This document shows, one piece after another, positions 19,038 to 30,534 of a DNA stretch of 64,000 nucleotides. How positions within the stretch are numbered: the first letter of the stretch is position 1; every line of letters starts with the position of its first letter. Both the position numbers and the translations under genes were made by a program. Origin of the DNA: Unio delphinus (lineage: Eukaryota; Mollusca; Bivalvia; Unionida; Unionidae); assembly GCA_029339505.1 (NCBI GenBank), contig JAQISU010000115.1, forward strand, positions 1,421,001 to 1,485,000, written 5' to 3'. The notes under the pieces were generated by a model. It did no database searches. It was not told the origin of the DNA and worked only from the letters and a program-made list of their open reading frames with translations.

Positions 19038-20734
19038 CAGTTACATCTCGACTCAATTGTTTTTGACCTAATCACTCGTTGTGTTACTAAGAAGTTCAGA
19101 ACTTCCGTTGTTAAAAATAATTACCATTGTATTTCATTACCGTAACTGCCATTCATGCTCATTTATAAGACGAGTTCAACTGCTAACAACATAGACCCTG
19201 ATCCCCCACAATGCCTAATCAACATAGACCCTGATCCTTCTCAATGGCTAATCAAATCAGAGTCTATGTTGTTTTTGCTACCCAGAATTCCAATCAAACC
19301 GCATTTATCCCGATCTTCTGTCTTATATTACGCTGGTAGATTATGTCTAGTTTGCGGTGGAACTCGACCTATAAACGAATACGAAACTAAAATGCCAGTT
19401 TACATCTCGATAGGTAAAAAAACATAAATCATGTTCAGGTAATATCGAATCGTTGTTTTCAAATCAACCGAAACAGCTTGTTGCCAAAACAGCCCAGTGT
19501 TAAAATGTTATTTTAGACTTTATAATGTTTCATTTCTCTAGAAAGATCGATAACAATCATCCAATATCATTGTAATGAATAGTTATAGAATATTTCAACA
19601 TGTTAGGTGTTCTTTTTTATTTTGTAAATCTTTGACTTCGATACAAGAGACAGATATTAGTAGAAAATGTAATGAGTTATATCAGTCAGTAAACCATATT
19701 CACAAATACGAGCTCTTGGGTTTTCTATTTTCTTTCTTCTTTTTTTTTTTTTTGCAATTCAGTTTTTATATCAATGAAATCAAGGCACAGATGATCACTT
19801 TTAGTTAATAATAATTATTGTAAAACTGTATATAAAATAGGTGCTGTCCAGGACCTGTACAGATCTTTCCGCCTGTATTAATAATATAAAATAATTAATC
19901 CCCAGCCCGTAACCCCTCCCGCTCTATGTTGCACCTAATACCGTTACCTGTAAACCTCACCACCCCAACCCCCAGCATGTGTATGCCAGAGAAAATGTAC
20001 CGTCAAAGGTTTTGCCTCACACCTAACTAAATCGTGCACCATATTTGCTTATAAGACGAGTCCAACTGCAAACTGCACATGCTCAGATCTGTTGAAGATA
20101 AATGAGCTGGACGATCTGGGTCTATGCAGTGTTGTAGGAGAAATCAGTGAATCAAACAGATTAGACTCCAATCCGCACGAGCAGTATCCGACGGCAGATC
20201 AAGATCTTGTTTGAATTTTAACTCGGCTTACAAGCAAATAAACATAGTATATGATGAATTTTGAATAACCTTACTCATCATCAATAACATTTATCCTTAA
20301 AGCACAGAAAAAAATAACTGTGCATATTCCCAGAGACCCTGAAGATAGGGTTATCGGAATCATAACTAGCGAAGATGTAGCTTACCGACACTTATTCCTT
20401 ACAAAAATTAATTGATATACTTTGAGTTGATGTGGTTATATATAAAACATAGGCCAATTTTCTTGTCTTCTGACCGCAAACAACGTCCTGAAGTGTCCCA
20501 AAGCCCAATACGCTTTGTGATAACTCTAGATTATGATTCGACAACCTACGGCACTTTTTTGGCACGTCAGTAGGTTTTATATGGCACCCAAAGGGCAACC
20601 AAAAATCTCGATATTAACAATGTTATTCTCTTACTGGTGAAACACACTCGTTTATTTTGTACTAAATCAGGAAAAAGTCGCACGGTATGTAAAATAGGTT
20701 GCCGACCCCTTCTCAAAATACATAAAAAGTTGGG
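18716..20734. other. Intergenic, no gene seen
   Basis: Holds a (TG)n(AG)n microsatellite at 18951-19035, a twofold repeat of aacatagaccctgatcc near 19190-19250, and two distant copies of tataagacgagt(t/c)caactgc (about 19162 and 20050). Open frames here lack real start codons or recognisable motifs. Confidence 0.6.
18951..19035. repeat. (TG)n(AG)n compound microsatellite
   Basis: About 30 bases of TG followed by about 55 bases of AG. Confidence 0.97.
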
Positions 20735-21617
20735 GATGCCTCGCCATGAGATGTCCGAACCCGAAGAATCTATGTAATATTTCGAGAGACTTAATATCTG
20801 ATGGGGACGCTTCCTCTTGAGATGTTCCAAACTCCGATATTCTATATAATAACTCGAGATATTATAATATATTGGGATGTATTATCTTGAGATGTTCCAA
20901 ACTCCGATATCCTATAGAATAACTCGAGATATTATAATATATTGGGATGTATTATCTTAAGATGTTCCAAACTCCGATATCCTATATAATAACTCGAGAT
21001 ATTATAATATATAGGAATGTATTATCTTGAGATGTTCCGAACTCCGGTATCCTATAGAATAACTCGAGATATTATAATATATTGGGATGTATTATCTTGA
21101 GATGTTCCGAACTCCGATATCCTATATAATAGCTCGAGATATTATAATATATTGGGATGTATTATCTTGAGATGTTCCAAACTCCCATATCCTATAGAAT
21201 AACTCGAGATATTATAATATATTGGGATGTATTATCTTGAGATTTTCCAAACTCCAATATCCTATATAATAACTCGAGATATTATAATATATTGGGATGT
21301 ATTATCTTGAGATGTTCCAAACTCCGATATTCTATATAATAACTAGATATATTATAATATATTGGGATGTATTATCTTGAGATGTTCCAAACTCCGATAT
21401 TCTATATAATAACTAGATATATTATAATGTATTGGGATGCTTCGTCTTAAGATGTTCCAAACTCCAATATCCAATATAATAATCTTAGTTATCCTATACA
21501 ATAACTCGATATAGTATAATATATTTGGATGCATCGTCTTGAGATGTTCCAAACTCCAATATTTTATATAATAACTCGAGATATTATAATATCTTGGGAC
21601 GCTTCGTCTTGAGATGT
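20735..21617 (+). repeat. 70-bp satellite, about 12 copies
   Basis: Units of exactly 70 bases are seen in the middle (attgggatgt recurs at 20871, 20941, and so on): gatgttccaaactccgatat, cctatataataactcgagat, attataatatattgggatgt, attatcttga. The outer units at both ends are more diverged, and one unit near 21470-21500 has an extra insert. Confidence 0.95.
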
Positions 21618-22145
21618 CAAAACAAAAACCAAGAAACTATGCTAGGTCTCACTAGACATATTTTTTGTCAAATTTTTTTCATCAGAGGATGAACTTATTA
21701 CATTAAATATACAAGCAAAAACTGACTAAAGAATTTTGTTGAAAGGATGCTTGTAAGATTTTGACATGGTCGAATAAGTCATACCAGCCTCTGCATCTTT
21801 CTGGAGCCATTGCTGGTTCGAGATGATCAGCTAGTTAGATGCTTTCGGCGTAGTTATTATTAATGAGATATAATTAAGCTGGCTTAGTTGACAGTGTTTG
21901 GAAAGTTGTTTGTGAATGGTGGTTGATACCTTGAGCAAATAATCGACGTACATCCTTCCTTCCTTCCCTTTAATGATGTTCGTTGTAATCTTTGCAACGG
22001 GTTTGTGAAACTCTTTTCACTTTTGCGTTATATTGGCCTATAACGGCCAGAACATTCGTGATGTATTCTCATGTGGCTTCTCGATTGTGGTGTATATCAC
22101 CTAGTAACATCTCCAAAGTTTGTTGATATTGTTTTTCTGGGATTC
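21618..22145. other. Intergenic, no gene seen
   Basis: Unique-looking sequence between the 70-bp satellite and the MULE target duplication. No credible frame or repeat. Confidence 0.5.
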
Positions 22146-22154
22146 GATTTTCCG

Positions 22155-24198
22155 GATGACCCGTCAAAAGAGCGCGCGACAAAAGAGCGCCGACAAAAGA
22201 GCGCCGACATAAGAGCGCCGACATAAGAGCGCAGACATAAGAGCGCCGACATAAGAGCGCAGACAAAAGAGCGCAGACATAATAGCGGAGACAATTGGGC
22301 GCACTTAAACAAATATTTGAGGTACGAATAAACGAATAATTGTTTAGAATGAAACAATGAGAGGTACGATCAAACGACATCGCACCTATTTCTGTTTATT
22401 TATACGCTGTGTATATGGCTTCTACCAAATGCCCGAATGCAGTACAATATATAATAAAGAAAATGCGTTATTATAAATGCAGTTTGAAAATATTTCTTAC
22501 CCAAGTAACATGGAGAAGATCGAATCACAGAAAGGGAAGACTATGATATTGGTCGAAGGCTACAGATATCGGAATGACAGGGCAAATGCTGATGGAAGTA
22601 CGACATGGAGATGCTGCAAGAAAGATGGTTGCCGAGGACGGATGAAAATGCTGAACGATGATGTTTTGTCATCATCGGAACACAATCACGCTCCTGATCC
22701 GGCTAAAAACGAAGCAGCGAAAGTGGTGTCGGCTATACGAAAACGGGCAGTGGAAGGGGTGGAAAAACCAAGGCAGGTTATACAACAAGCCAGAGCAGGA
22801 ATTTCGATGGAAGTGGCACCTCATTTGCCGGCATACGTTGCTTCACAACGTGCAATAGAAAGACAGAGAAAACGCAATAAGCTGCCATACCCTAATCCGC
22901 AGAACGTTGCAGAGATAACAATTCCTGAACCTCTTCAAACGACAACAAGAGGGGAAAACTTCGTCTTGTGGGATTCCGGACCGACTGACGTTTACAGAAT
23001 GATGATGCTCGGAACAATGGATAATATCAATCGTCTACAGCAAAATGAACATTGGTTTGTGGATGGAACTTTCAGAGTTGCACCAGTAATCTTCTATCAG
23101 ATATTTACAATCCATGCTTTGATAGATAACAAGGCAGTGCCCTTGGTTTATTTCCTCATCCGGGATAAAAACGAAGCAACCTATATCAGAGTTTTCGAGA
23201 AAATTAAGAAATTTCTACCTACCTTGAATCCAGCGAGCATTATGTCTGATTTTGAGAAAGCGACACAGAATGCAATTCAGCACGTGTTTCACAATGCACG
23301 TCTTGTTGGTTGTCTTTTTCACCTAGGCCAATGTCTCTGGCGAAAAGTGCAAGATTTAGGCTTATCGCAACTGTATCACGACAACGAGGAATTCCGAATG
23401 ACAGTGAAGATGCTGCTTGCCTTGAGTTTTGTGCATGTAAATGATGTCTGTACTGCATTTGGGCATTTGGTAGAATCTAGTGCTGCAGAAATTATGCCAC
23501 TGGTAGATTATTGGGAGGATACTTACATAGGGAGGTGAAGGAGAAACAGCGGAGGTGAGCCGCGCTTCGCTGCTGCTCTTTGGAATGTGCATAATCGTGT
23601 AGCTGAAAATCTACCCCGTACAAACAACTCAGTCGAGACATGGCATCGCGCATTCCAACAAACGGTGGATTGCAGTCATCCTTCCGTTTATAAATTGATC
23701 AACCATTTTCGTCTGGAACAAGATCACATCGAAATCGAACTGTAAAGTCATCAAGCTGGAGTTAATCAACCAGAAGCTTCAAAGAAAAATATGTTCAGCT
23801 GAACCGAAGATTGCAGGCGATTGTTCCAACCTATGGTAATGTTTAATTGATGGACTACCTACGAGGTATAGCCCACAACTTAGAAATATAAATGCAACTA
23901 TAAAGAAAACTTTTATAGACTGAACTGCCACTCATTTAGAGACATTTCATTTCATTTTATATTCTAACTTTAGGCCTAACATGTAGAATCTTTTTATGTG
24001 TTATTAGATTGCGTTTTGAATAAAGAGTTACCATCAAACGATGCCGTCTGATCTGAGTTAACTTTCTTGTTTCTATTTTTTAAATATTTTTTTCCGATCT
24101 TTAGTTTGCGCTCTTATGTCTGCGCTCTTATGTCGGTGCTCTTATGTCTGCGCTCTTTTGTCGGCGCTCTTTTGTCGTGCGCTCTTTTGACGGGTGCC
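22155..24198 (+). mobile_element. MULE (Mutator-like) DNA transposon, complete
   Basis: 2,044-bp element flanked by the 9-bp direct repeat gattttccg (22146-22154 and 24199-24207), the target-duplication length typical of Mutator-like elements. Both ends carry inverted arrays of a roughly 17-bp unit (gacaaaagagcgcc / gacataagagcgc): about 22160-22300 on the left and 24100-24196 on the right. A FLYWCH/MULE transposase gene lies inside. The transposase has a single internal stop, so the copy is probably inactive but young. Confidence 0.9.
22477..23745 (+). pseudogene. FLYWCH-MULE transposase with one internal stop
   Basis: The frame starts at ATG 22477 and reads to TGA at 23536-23538, then continues in the same frame to TAA at 23743-23745 (about 422 codons). 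Residues 25-70 form a FLYWCH zinc finger (GYRYRND, WRCCKKDGC, HNHAP). The MULE core shows the first catalytic Asp in WFVDGTF and the second in IMSDFEKA, followed by CLFHLGQCLWRKV. After the stop lie RFAAALWNVHN and RTNNSVETWHRAF, the conserved MULE C-terminal motif. No frameshift is needed, only one CGA-to-TGA-like nonsense, so silencing is recent. It would cut and paste the element via its terminal arrays. Confidence 0.9.
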
Positions 24199-24207
24199 GA
24201 TTTTCCG

Positions 24208-24457
24208 TCTTCCTTACTTCTTCTCTCCTACGACCCCCATTCCTGTTCCAATATCCCCAGTTTCCGACCATCTGTTTGATTTGCTGGTAGTGGCATTGTG
24301 TCTGAACTGGGTTTTTTTTATACCATCGCTCGGAAAACAGGAAATCTGCATTTTCTCCCTCAACGTCTGCGTTTTTCTTTCCATATTTCCATACTCTCCG
24401 AGGCTTTTTCTGTAATTTCTTTTCCTTCATTTCAGGATAAGATCTGCTGTCATTTTA
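24208..24457. other. Host sequence between MULE and element B
   Basis: About 250 bases of pyrimidine-rich unique sequence. No gene is visible. Confidence 0.5.
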
Positions 24458-24462
24458 AGCTC
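24458..24462. repeat. Target site duplication, left copy (agctc)
   Basis: agctc directly before the left terminal repeat; the same five bases follow the right terminal repeat at 39943-39947. A sixth base does not match. Confidence 0.8.
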
Positions 24463-24653
24463 AGCAGCAGAGAGGGTGAATCAGACAACCTTTACAGGCG
24501 TCGATTCGGTAATCTAAGGCTTCTTCGTAAATCTTAAAAAAAAGGCGTCGATTCAATAAATTGAGGCCTCCTCGATGAATTCGTCAATGACGCCATTGTC
24601 GTTGTCATTCACCCTCTCTGCTGCTACAGGTTAACCAAATATTTGATCGAGTC
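24463..24653. repeat. Left terminal inverted repeat of element B
   Basis: 191 bases matching 39750-39942 in inverted orientation with only a few differences, mostly length of an A-run. Its outer 163 bases are themselves bounded by agcagcagagagggtga at 24463 and the reverse complement ending at 24625. The inner 28 bases contain the ATPase stop codon and last codons. Confidence 0.95.
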
Positions 24654-25302
24654 CGATACGATATCGTGTCCGAGGATCATGTAAATTTATTGTTATCAAT
24701 CCATGCGGGGTCGACTGAGCGTTACTAAAGAAATTTTTAAATTGATTGAAGTCCATATCAGAGCACCATGTCTGCCAAATATTTCGTAGCGTATGTGTAT
24801 CAACGCCGTTGAATACAGCAAGAATATTACAGTTATCTCTGATCACTTTTGGAATCTGAGTGTAGCGTTGAGTGACATATATCACATCAGTGTTTTTGTG
24901 CCTGCCTCGGGAAAATATTCTAGCTGGGTTTTTTTGTTTATCTAACATGACATCATCGTATACAACTAAATTGTTGATACTTCCATTGAGGTCTTCTACT
25001 GATGGTGCCTCGTCAATATCGGTTATAAATTCAATAATACACTCGCCAGCAATCTCTGAAGCGTTTTCATTAAAATCTTTTAGCACTTCATAGCATCGTT
25101 GATCATCTACGCTAGGAGCAACTAAATACAATTTATCCCACTTCATCCATCTCATTATTAAATTGAGCAACAATTGCGTCTTGCCGGATCCAGATGGCCC
25201 AATTATAATTGCGCGGATAGAGTTTGGTAGCGCTGCATGATGCTTAACTGGTTCTCTTGTTTTAGTCGCTGAAAAATCAATTATATCCATATCTCTATAC
25301 AT
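24631..25302 (-). CDS. FtsK/HerA-type (A32-like) genome-packaging ATPase (element B)
   Basis: 223 residues, intact. Walker A is GPSGSGKTQ at about residues 35-43, and Walker B is NLVVYDDVM near residue 112, followed by a conserved arginine-containing segment (FSRGRHKNTDVIYVTQRY), the sensor region of Polinton packaging ATPases. It would drive DNA into preformed capsids. It starts at ATG 25300-25302, 5 bases from the divergent DUF5679-like gene. The last eight or so codons (GLDQIFG, stop) lie inside the left terminal repeat, so a copy of its 3' end exists at the other end of the element. Confidence 0.95.
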   Translation of the reverse strand: MYRDMDIIDFSATKTREPVKHHAALPNSIRAIIIGPSGSGKTQLLLNLIMRWMKWDKLYLVAPSVDDQRCYEVLKDFNENASEIAGECIIEFITDIDEAPSVEDLNGSINNLVVYDDVMLDKQKNPARIFSRGRHKNTDVIYVTQRYTQIPKVIRDNCNILAVFNGVDTHTLRNIWQTWCSDMDFNQFKNFFSNAQSTPHGLITINLHDPRTRYRIGLDQIFG

Positions 25303-25307
25303 AAATT

Positions 25308-25445
25308 ATGGATCTATATTGTGTGAAGTGTAAAACGCGTACTAGCACAAATGATGTGACGACGATTACAACTAAAATTAACAGATCTGCACTTACTGGT
25401 AGATGTGCAACATGTGGTACAAAAAAAATTAGATTTATTCTATGA
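25308..25445 (+). CDS. DUF5679-like zinc-ribbon microprotein (element B)
   Basis: 45 residues, too short for most gene finders. It has two CxxC knuckles: YCVKCKT at the N-terminus and GRCATCGTKK near the end. This is the pattern of the DUF5679 family found in large DNA viruses and Polinton-like elements. It starts 5 bases from the divergent ATPase, and its stop overlaps a downstream ATG (ATGA at 25442-25445), the likely original start of PLA2. Function unknown; a nucleic-acid or protein-binding zinc ribbon is likely. Confidence 0.75.
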   Translation: MDLYCVKCKTRTSTNDVTTITTKINRSALTGRCATCGTKKIRFIL

Positions 25446-25830
25446 AATCCGGAAACGTTTTAAAAAAAAACGAGGAGGTGATATCGCAGCCAAATTTGCA
25501 AAACTCCCTGGAACCCCATGGGCAAAGTACCCCGGAGAAAAGCACCTTCCAGGATATAGCTACTGTGGCCCCGGAACACGATTAGATATCAGACTTGATG
25601 ATCAAAATCAACCCCGACCCGGCGAGTATCCGATAAACGCTATTGATAAGGCATGTCATGTTCATGATGTTGCATATAAAAGCAGCAATCTGCAAAACAG
25701 GCATCTCGCGGATGTGAAATTAATTCATGCGTTAAATGCTATTCCTGATAAATCTTTGAAAGAAAAATTGGCTTCGTGGTTGGTAAAATCGGCTATGAAA
25801 GGCAAATTGATGATGGGCGCTGGTAATTAA
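25442..25830 (+). CDS. Parvovirus VP1-like phospholipase A2 (element B), start out of frame
   Basis: The enzyme body is intact: a basic N-terminus, LPGTPWAKYPG, calcium loop YCGPGTRLD, catalytic site CHVHDVAY (His-Asp), helix LADVKLIHAL and tail MMGAGN. The open frame containing it has no ATG; it extends upstream to GTG 25405 inside the previous gene. An ATG at 25442, overlapping the previous stop as ATGA, lies one frame off and would join the body through the nine-A run at 25462-25470. So this copy probably has a one-base slip there, or uses slippage. In parvoviruses this domain is needed for endosomal escape. The tail MMGAG also fits the adenain cleavage consensus. Confidence 0.8.
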
Positions 25831-25834
25831 TAAT

Positions 25835-26794
25835 ATGGAATCTATTTATTATTCTCCGAGAGGATACTGGAATGGTAAAGCAGCAATCAGTAAACTCGCC
25901 AGCGCCGCAAAAGTGAAAAAGGCTACTGCGGTTAATTGGTTATCCAAACAGGCTATATGGCAAATTTATCTACCGCGTCCTAAACAAACCAATTTCTCGC
26001 ATTTTGATGTTACCGGACCCAATGAAGTTCATCAAGCTGATTTATTGTTTTTACCACATGACAACGGTTACAAATACGCGTTAACCGTAGTTGACTTTGC
26101 TAGTCGATACAAACAAGCGGAACCGCTAAAAACAAAATCATCACCTGAAGTTGCTTCTGCATTTGAAAAGATTTATCGACGAGGCCCACTACGCTGGCCA
26201 AATCTGTTACAAGTTGATCCTGGCAAGGAATTTCAAGGCGCTGTTTTATCTGCGATGAAACATCACAATGTCACCATCAGACGAGGGCATACTGCGCTAC
26301 ATCGCGATCAGGCAATTGTTGAACGATTTAATCGGACTCTTGCTGAACGGTTATTTGGATATTAATACGCGAAGGAGTTTATTCAGGATAAAAGATCCCG
26401 TGAATGGGTTAAGAGATTACCAGCTGTGATTACCGCGCTCAATAACGAGATTACTAGAACAATTAACATGAAACCTGTCAACGCGATTAAGAAAGCGTCT
26501 ATACCAAAAATGGAAATCCAAGGAATTTCACAAAAAGATTTCAAAGAACCAATTCTTGGTAGTAATGTCACTGTTAGGTATTTATACGAACCAGGAGAGC
26601 TTGAGGGTGGTAAAAAAAGAGCTACCGATCCTATTTGGAGCGTCACTACGCATAAGATATCCGGTATAACACGATCTACTGGTAGACCTCCAATCTATAA
26701 ACTGGATTCAACTGCTCCTCAGCGAGGATTTGCTCGACAACAACTACAGGTAATTCCCGAGGATACTCAATTAACACCGCGTGGTCTTAACTAG
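25835..26794 (+). pseudogene. Integrase with internal stop (element B)
   Basis: Starts at MESIYY and matches the element A integrase throughout. The catalytic Asp (VHQADLLF), Asp (QVDPGKEF) and Glu (AIVERFN) are all present. A Gln codon of A is TAA here at 26363-26365, soon after the catalytic Glu, so the protein would stop at 176 residues without its basic SH3-like C-terminal domain. The rest of the frame stays open to 26794. The truncated form keeps the DDE triad but should not support normal integration. It ends tail to tail with the polymerase, overlapping by 4 bases. Confidence 0.93.
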
Positions 26795-29700
26795 CACCCC
26801 CTTCGTCTGTTGCACTCAAGACAAGTCAGCATAACGTTATCTCTGATATGACCAGTGCTGCTATTCTTTCTGTCTACGGTAAATTGGCGAGGATCTTTAT
26901 CCGAATACTGCCAACGCATTATACAATTGCAACTCGCGCAGTGATTATTCTGTTGTTGCTTCAGCGTAATTATTAATTCAGCATCAATGTCAAATTTTCG
27001 TTGTTGTTTTTTGTCTTGTTGTTTGTAACCGGAAAGTTTTTTATCAATAATTTTAACATCAACGATGCTAGCATCATCCATTGTAGTGCCATTATCATCC
27101 AGGACAACTCTTCGAAGTTGATTTATTCTTCGTACTCTGGATACTGCAAGATAGACTAAATTCGACCATTCGATGTGATTAACCACCATCCAAACAATTG
27201 TATCTGATATAGTCAATCCCTGTGAAGAGTGTATTGCTGCTGCGTAACCTAACGTCCATGGGGATTTATCAGCACGCAATGCATCTTCGACGACGCTGAT
27301 ATCAACCAGCACAATATCATTTAACACGAGAATCTGCTTTTCACTCTTCCCTGGAATATCAACTTCAATATTCTGCTTTCGTGTATCCGAAGGCCTATAA
27401 CACAACGGTACTGGAAGTGTTGCAAATTTTTTTTATGCGTTTCAAATAACTTCATCTGAAGTGTGTCTCTGACTATTTTTCTACTTGCTACTATCAAATC
27501 ATTTGGTCTCCTCGTTTCCCAAAAATTATTCATGGGAGTTTCTGAAATTATTTCACGCGCTATTTCACATTGGATTTTATCCGGTTGTAATCTAATTAGC
27601 GCTTTGAATTCTCGTAATTGTTCATCAAGTGATCTATGGTCGGTATTAATTTCTTCATAATAGTCTACAAAACCCTTTAGCCATTCATGTGGGGATGCAC
27701 CGATAAATGGTGGTGGTTGGCCGTGATCACCGCACATGACGACCTTTGTGTTTTTGTTTAACAACCACTCGAGAAATGTTTGTAATACATCTAATGACAC
27801 TGTGCATATTTCATCCCAGATTATGATTTCAGGAATGAATTTATCACCCATTCGATCAGGAGTCCATTTGTCACCCTTCCATCGAAAAAACTGTGATAGG
27901 TACGGGCATTTACCCCTCGTTGTTTCATCTCTCTGGCGAGTCTGTGAGTTGGTGTTAACACAATCATGGTTGACCGACGATATAATTCAATTGCACGAGT
28001 TGTCTTTCCTGACCCACCACAACCGTTTAAATAAACTGTCTTGTATCTACATATTGGATCAGATACCGGTGGTGCATTAGAAAATTCTGATTGAATCTCA
28101 TCACACTTTAAGTAATTTTCATCCATGGTAATATCTGCCGATTCACAATACTCATGTAGCGTTTCCTTTTTAAATCTCCAACATCCCCAATTTGCCTCCG
28201 GATCTGTGAATTTAGCTACATCTGATTTGTATTTATTGTGTATATACATAGAATCAGTGGCTACTCTAACTGCGGTATTAGGAAATCTATTTATCATCGA
28301 AAATAAATTGATAGAAGCATAAGCTAGAATATAACTTCTCAAATGCGTATATTGTTTAATATATCCATCACAATAGGTAACAATTGTACCTAATCGTCTT
28401 CCATCGGATAGAAAAGCATCCTTATGGGTTACAAGTTTTCCCTGTTTCGTTAAATCCGTTACAATAAAATCGTATTCAGCGATGTCTATGATCAACCGCG
28501 AAGAATATTTTGCATTGTCGTATCTTCCACCCTGGGTAAATTTACCGATTATTCTTCGTCCAAAATCTTTTGCTTGTTCTTTTTTAATTTCAAATAACTT
28601 CTTAGACCAATTCATGATTTGTTCTTCATTGAAATCTGGAAACTGTTTTCGCTGTTCGCTAATTATACGATCTAGATCGGGTTGTGGTAGCCAAACTTCT
28701 TTCTGAGCTCGATAGCATATAATAGCTTCGGAAACAATCAACGATATTAGCATACCACAATCAATTATATATCGTAGTAACACTATTGGCATCCAGGCCT
28801 TTTCAGATATATGTCTACCAAGCCAAACATAACTACACGGATGTAACCATGTAGCGAGTTCAAATGATATCACACGATCGAATCCGGTTAAATCAAAATC
28901 AGGTAATAGCCCATTAATCGCAACACGAGTCATTTCATGTGTGGGGTGTCCAAATCGTTTAAAATAGTTACTACATTCTCCATACCCGAGAAAACTTCCA
29001 GGATAACACGCGGATATATCAATTGAAATCATACCGCCACGATGGTATTTCGTATTCCACAGTCCTCCATGACTAAATTCGACGCAACTCAATTTAACGT
29101 CTTCGAGAAAATCACTTTGTGTTGGACGCCATGAGTTTTTTTCTCTTGCGAAGTGAGCTACCACTGATGGAATTGTGAAGCTATCCGTTAATAGTTTTTC
29201 ATGGGAACTCTTCGGTGAAAAATCACTAGCGATTTTTCTCATTCTGTTATCTAATTCTTCAACGCGATATAATTCACCATTTGGTCTTACAAATTGATCA
29301 AATCCTATTTCGGGATCTTCATCACTTCTAAGTAACCACACTGACACAGGACCATCCTTACACAGCGTGTGAATAGCATCGAATAATTTCTCATTATAAA
29401 AAACATCCCCGACGAACTCCTTAGGGATATATCTCACGGTTCTATCTCGTGGAAATATTGTTACTGCAGGTGTCCACGCGTGTTTGTTATGATCAATAAT
29501 TTGTATTGGCGCTCCTTGTGATTGATATTTCGGTTTGTATAATACTTCTCCGGTTATTGTCGTTACTTATATTGGGAATCTTAATGATGTTTCTAATTTA
29601 GCTATATCAGAAATCTTTGCACCGTGCTGTTTCACTGTCAGTTCCCATTCGGTTATTTTCCTACGTCGCAGATCAGTTAGTTTATTTCCTCGGGATGCAT

Positions 29701-30492
29701 TTGTGAAGTATTCCATTACCCGTGTTGCTACACAATTCAGTGAACTAGAATATTTCATAGGAGCTAGTTTTGCAATATCGGGTTTATCATTTAACGGATA
29801 TATCCCATAAACAATTGCTGTTATGGATAAGATCTCTCGTAGTATGGTTTGTCAATTCCAGTTAGAATTCCTGGTTTGGAATCTCTACTCACAATGACAG
29901 TTTTTTTATCCTTGAGGATTGGTTCAAATTTATCCCTGATAATCCATTTGCCTTCGACTTCGATAATGAATTTTATTCTGAAAAAATACTTCTGTTGGGA
30001 ATTGCTTTGCAATTTACCCTTGAATTTCCAGCTCCTTGGCGGGCCAAGGTGTGAAATTATCTCAGCTGCTCTTTCATCGTTCATAGTAGCATCGATGTTG
30101 GGTACATTGACATCTTTATAAATAATTCGAAATGTCGACCAACAGTGTACTGCACCGTCTCGGTAGAATTCATTAAAACACTCCCTGATTTTACTTAGTA
30201 TAGTTCTCTCACCGATTAGACGTTTTGGTGTATCAGAGACTCTGTCGAGATTGAATTTAGCATTTTTCCAGGGCTTAATTTTCGATAATCTCTTGAACTC
30301 CTTATCGAGATCGAATTTAGTATTTTTCCAGGGCTTAATTTTCGATAATCTCTTGAACTCTTTATCGAAATTGAATTTAGCATTTTTCCAGGGCTTAATT
30401 TTCGATAATCTTTGGAATTCTTTCATGGTATAATCAATGAATTTAGGATTTTTCCTTGGCTTAATTTTCGATAATCTCTTGAACTCCTTCAT
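26791..30492 (-). pseudogene. DNA polymerase B - SF1 helicase - HNH fusion, broken (element B)
   Basis: Same architecture as in element A: PolB N-terminal part, motif A SIDISACYPGSF, GRRIIGKFTQGG, VATDS, helicase Walker A GCGGSGKTT (~28000-28030), IHSSQGLTISDT, YLAVSRVR, and C-terminal HNH (CASC ... TVDRKN ... CLECN). Breaks: single-base losses near 27430, 27888 and 29830, and a TAA at 29567-29569. In contrast to A, the tract corresponding to A's nonsense codon (Tyr) is intact here, as is A's frameshift site, so the two copies broke independently. The N-terminus is expanded to several copies of a 21-residue unit (EFKRLSKIKPWKNAKF core). The start is taken as MKEF at 30490-30492. Confidence 0.9.
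30250..30492 (-). repeat. 63-bp N-terminal coding repeat in element B polymerase
   Basis: Four to five in-frame copies of a 60-63-bp unit read gcatttttccagggcttaat and ttcgataatctcttgaactc on the plus strand. Element A has a single copy at 4530-4586. The unit includes the start codon region, so the expansion added residues directly after the initiator. Confidence 0.93.
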
Positions 30493-30534
30493 ATTATAAT
30501 TAAAACAAGTATTTAAATAGAAAAATATAGTATA
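30493..30534. promoter_or_regulatory. Compact bidirectional promoter (element B)
   Basis: 42 bases, the same length as in A, with taattaaaacaag, atttaaat and tatagtata. Shared length and sequence between two diverged copies supports function. Confidence 0.5.

Noticed and set aside
19155..19427. 90-codon ORF
   Set aside because: No real ATG at its beginning, contains a short nucleotide repeat, no recognisable motif.
22069..22380. Minus-strand frames over the MULE left end
   Set aside because: They are translations of the 17-bp terminal array units and do not resemble a protein.
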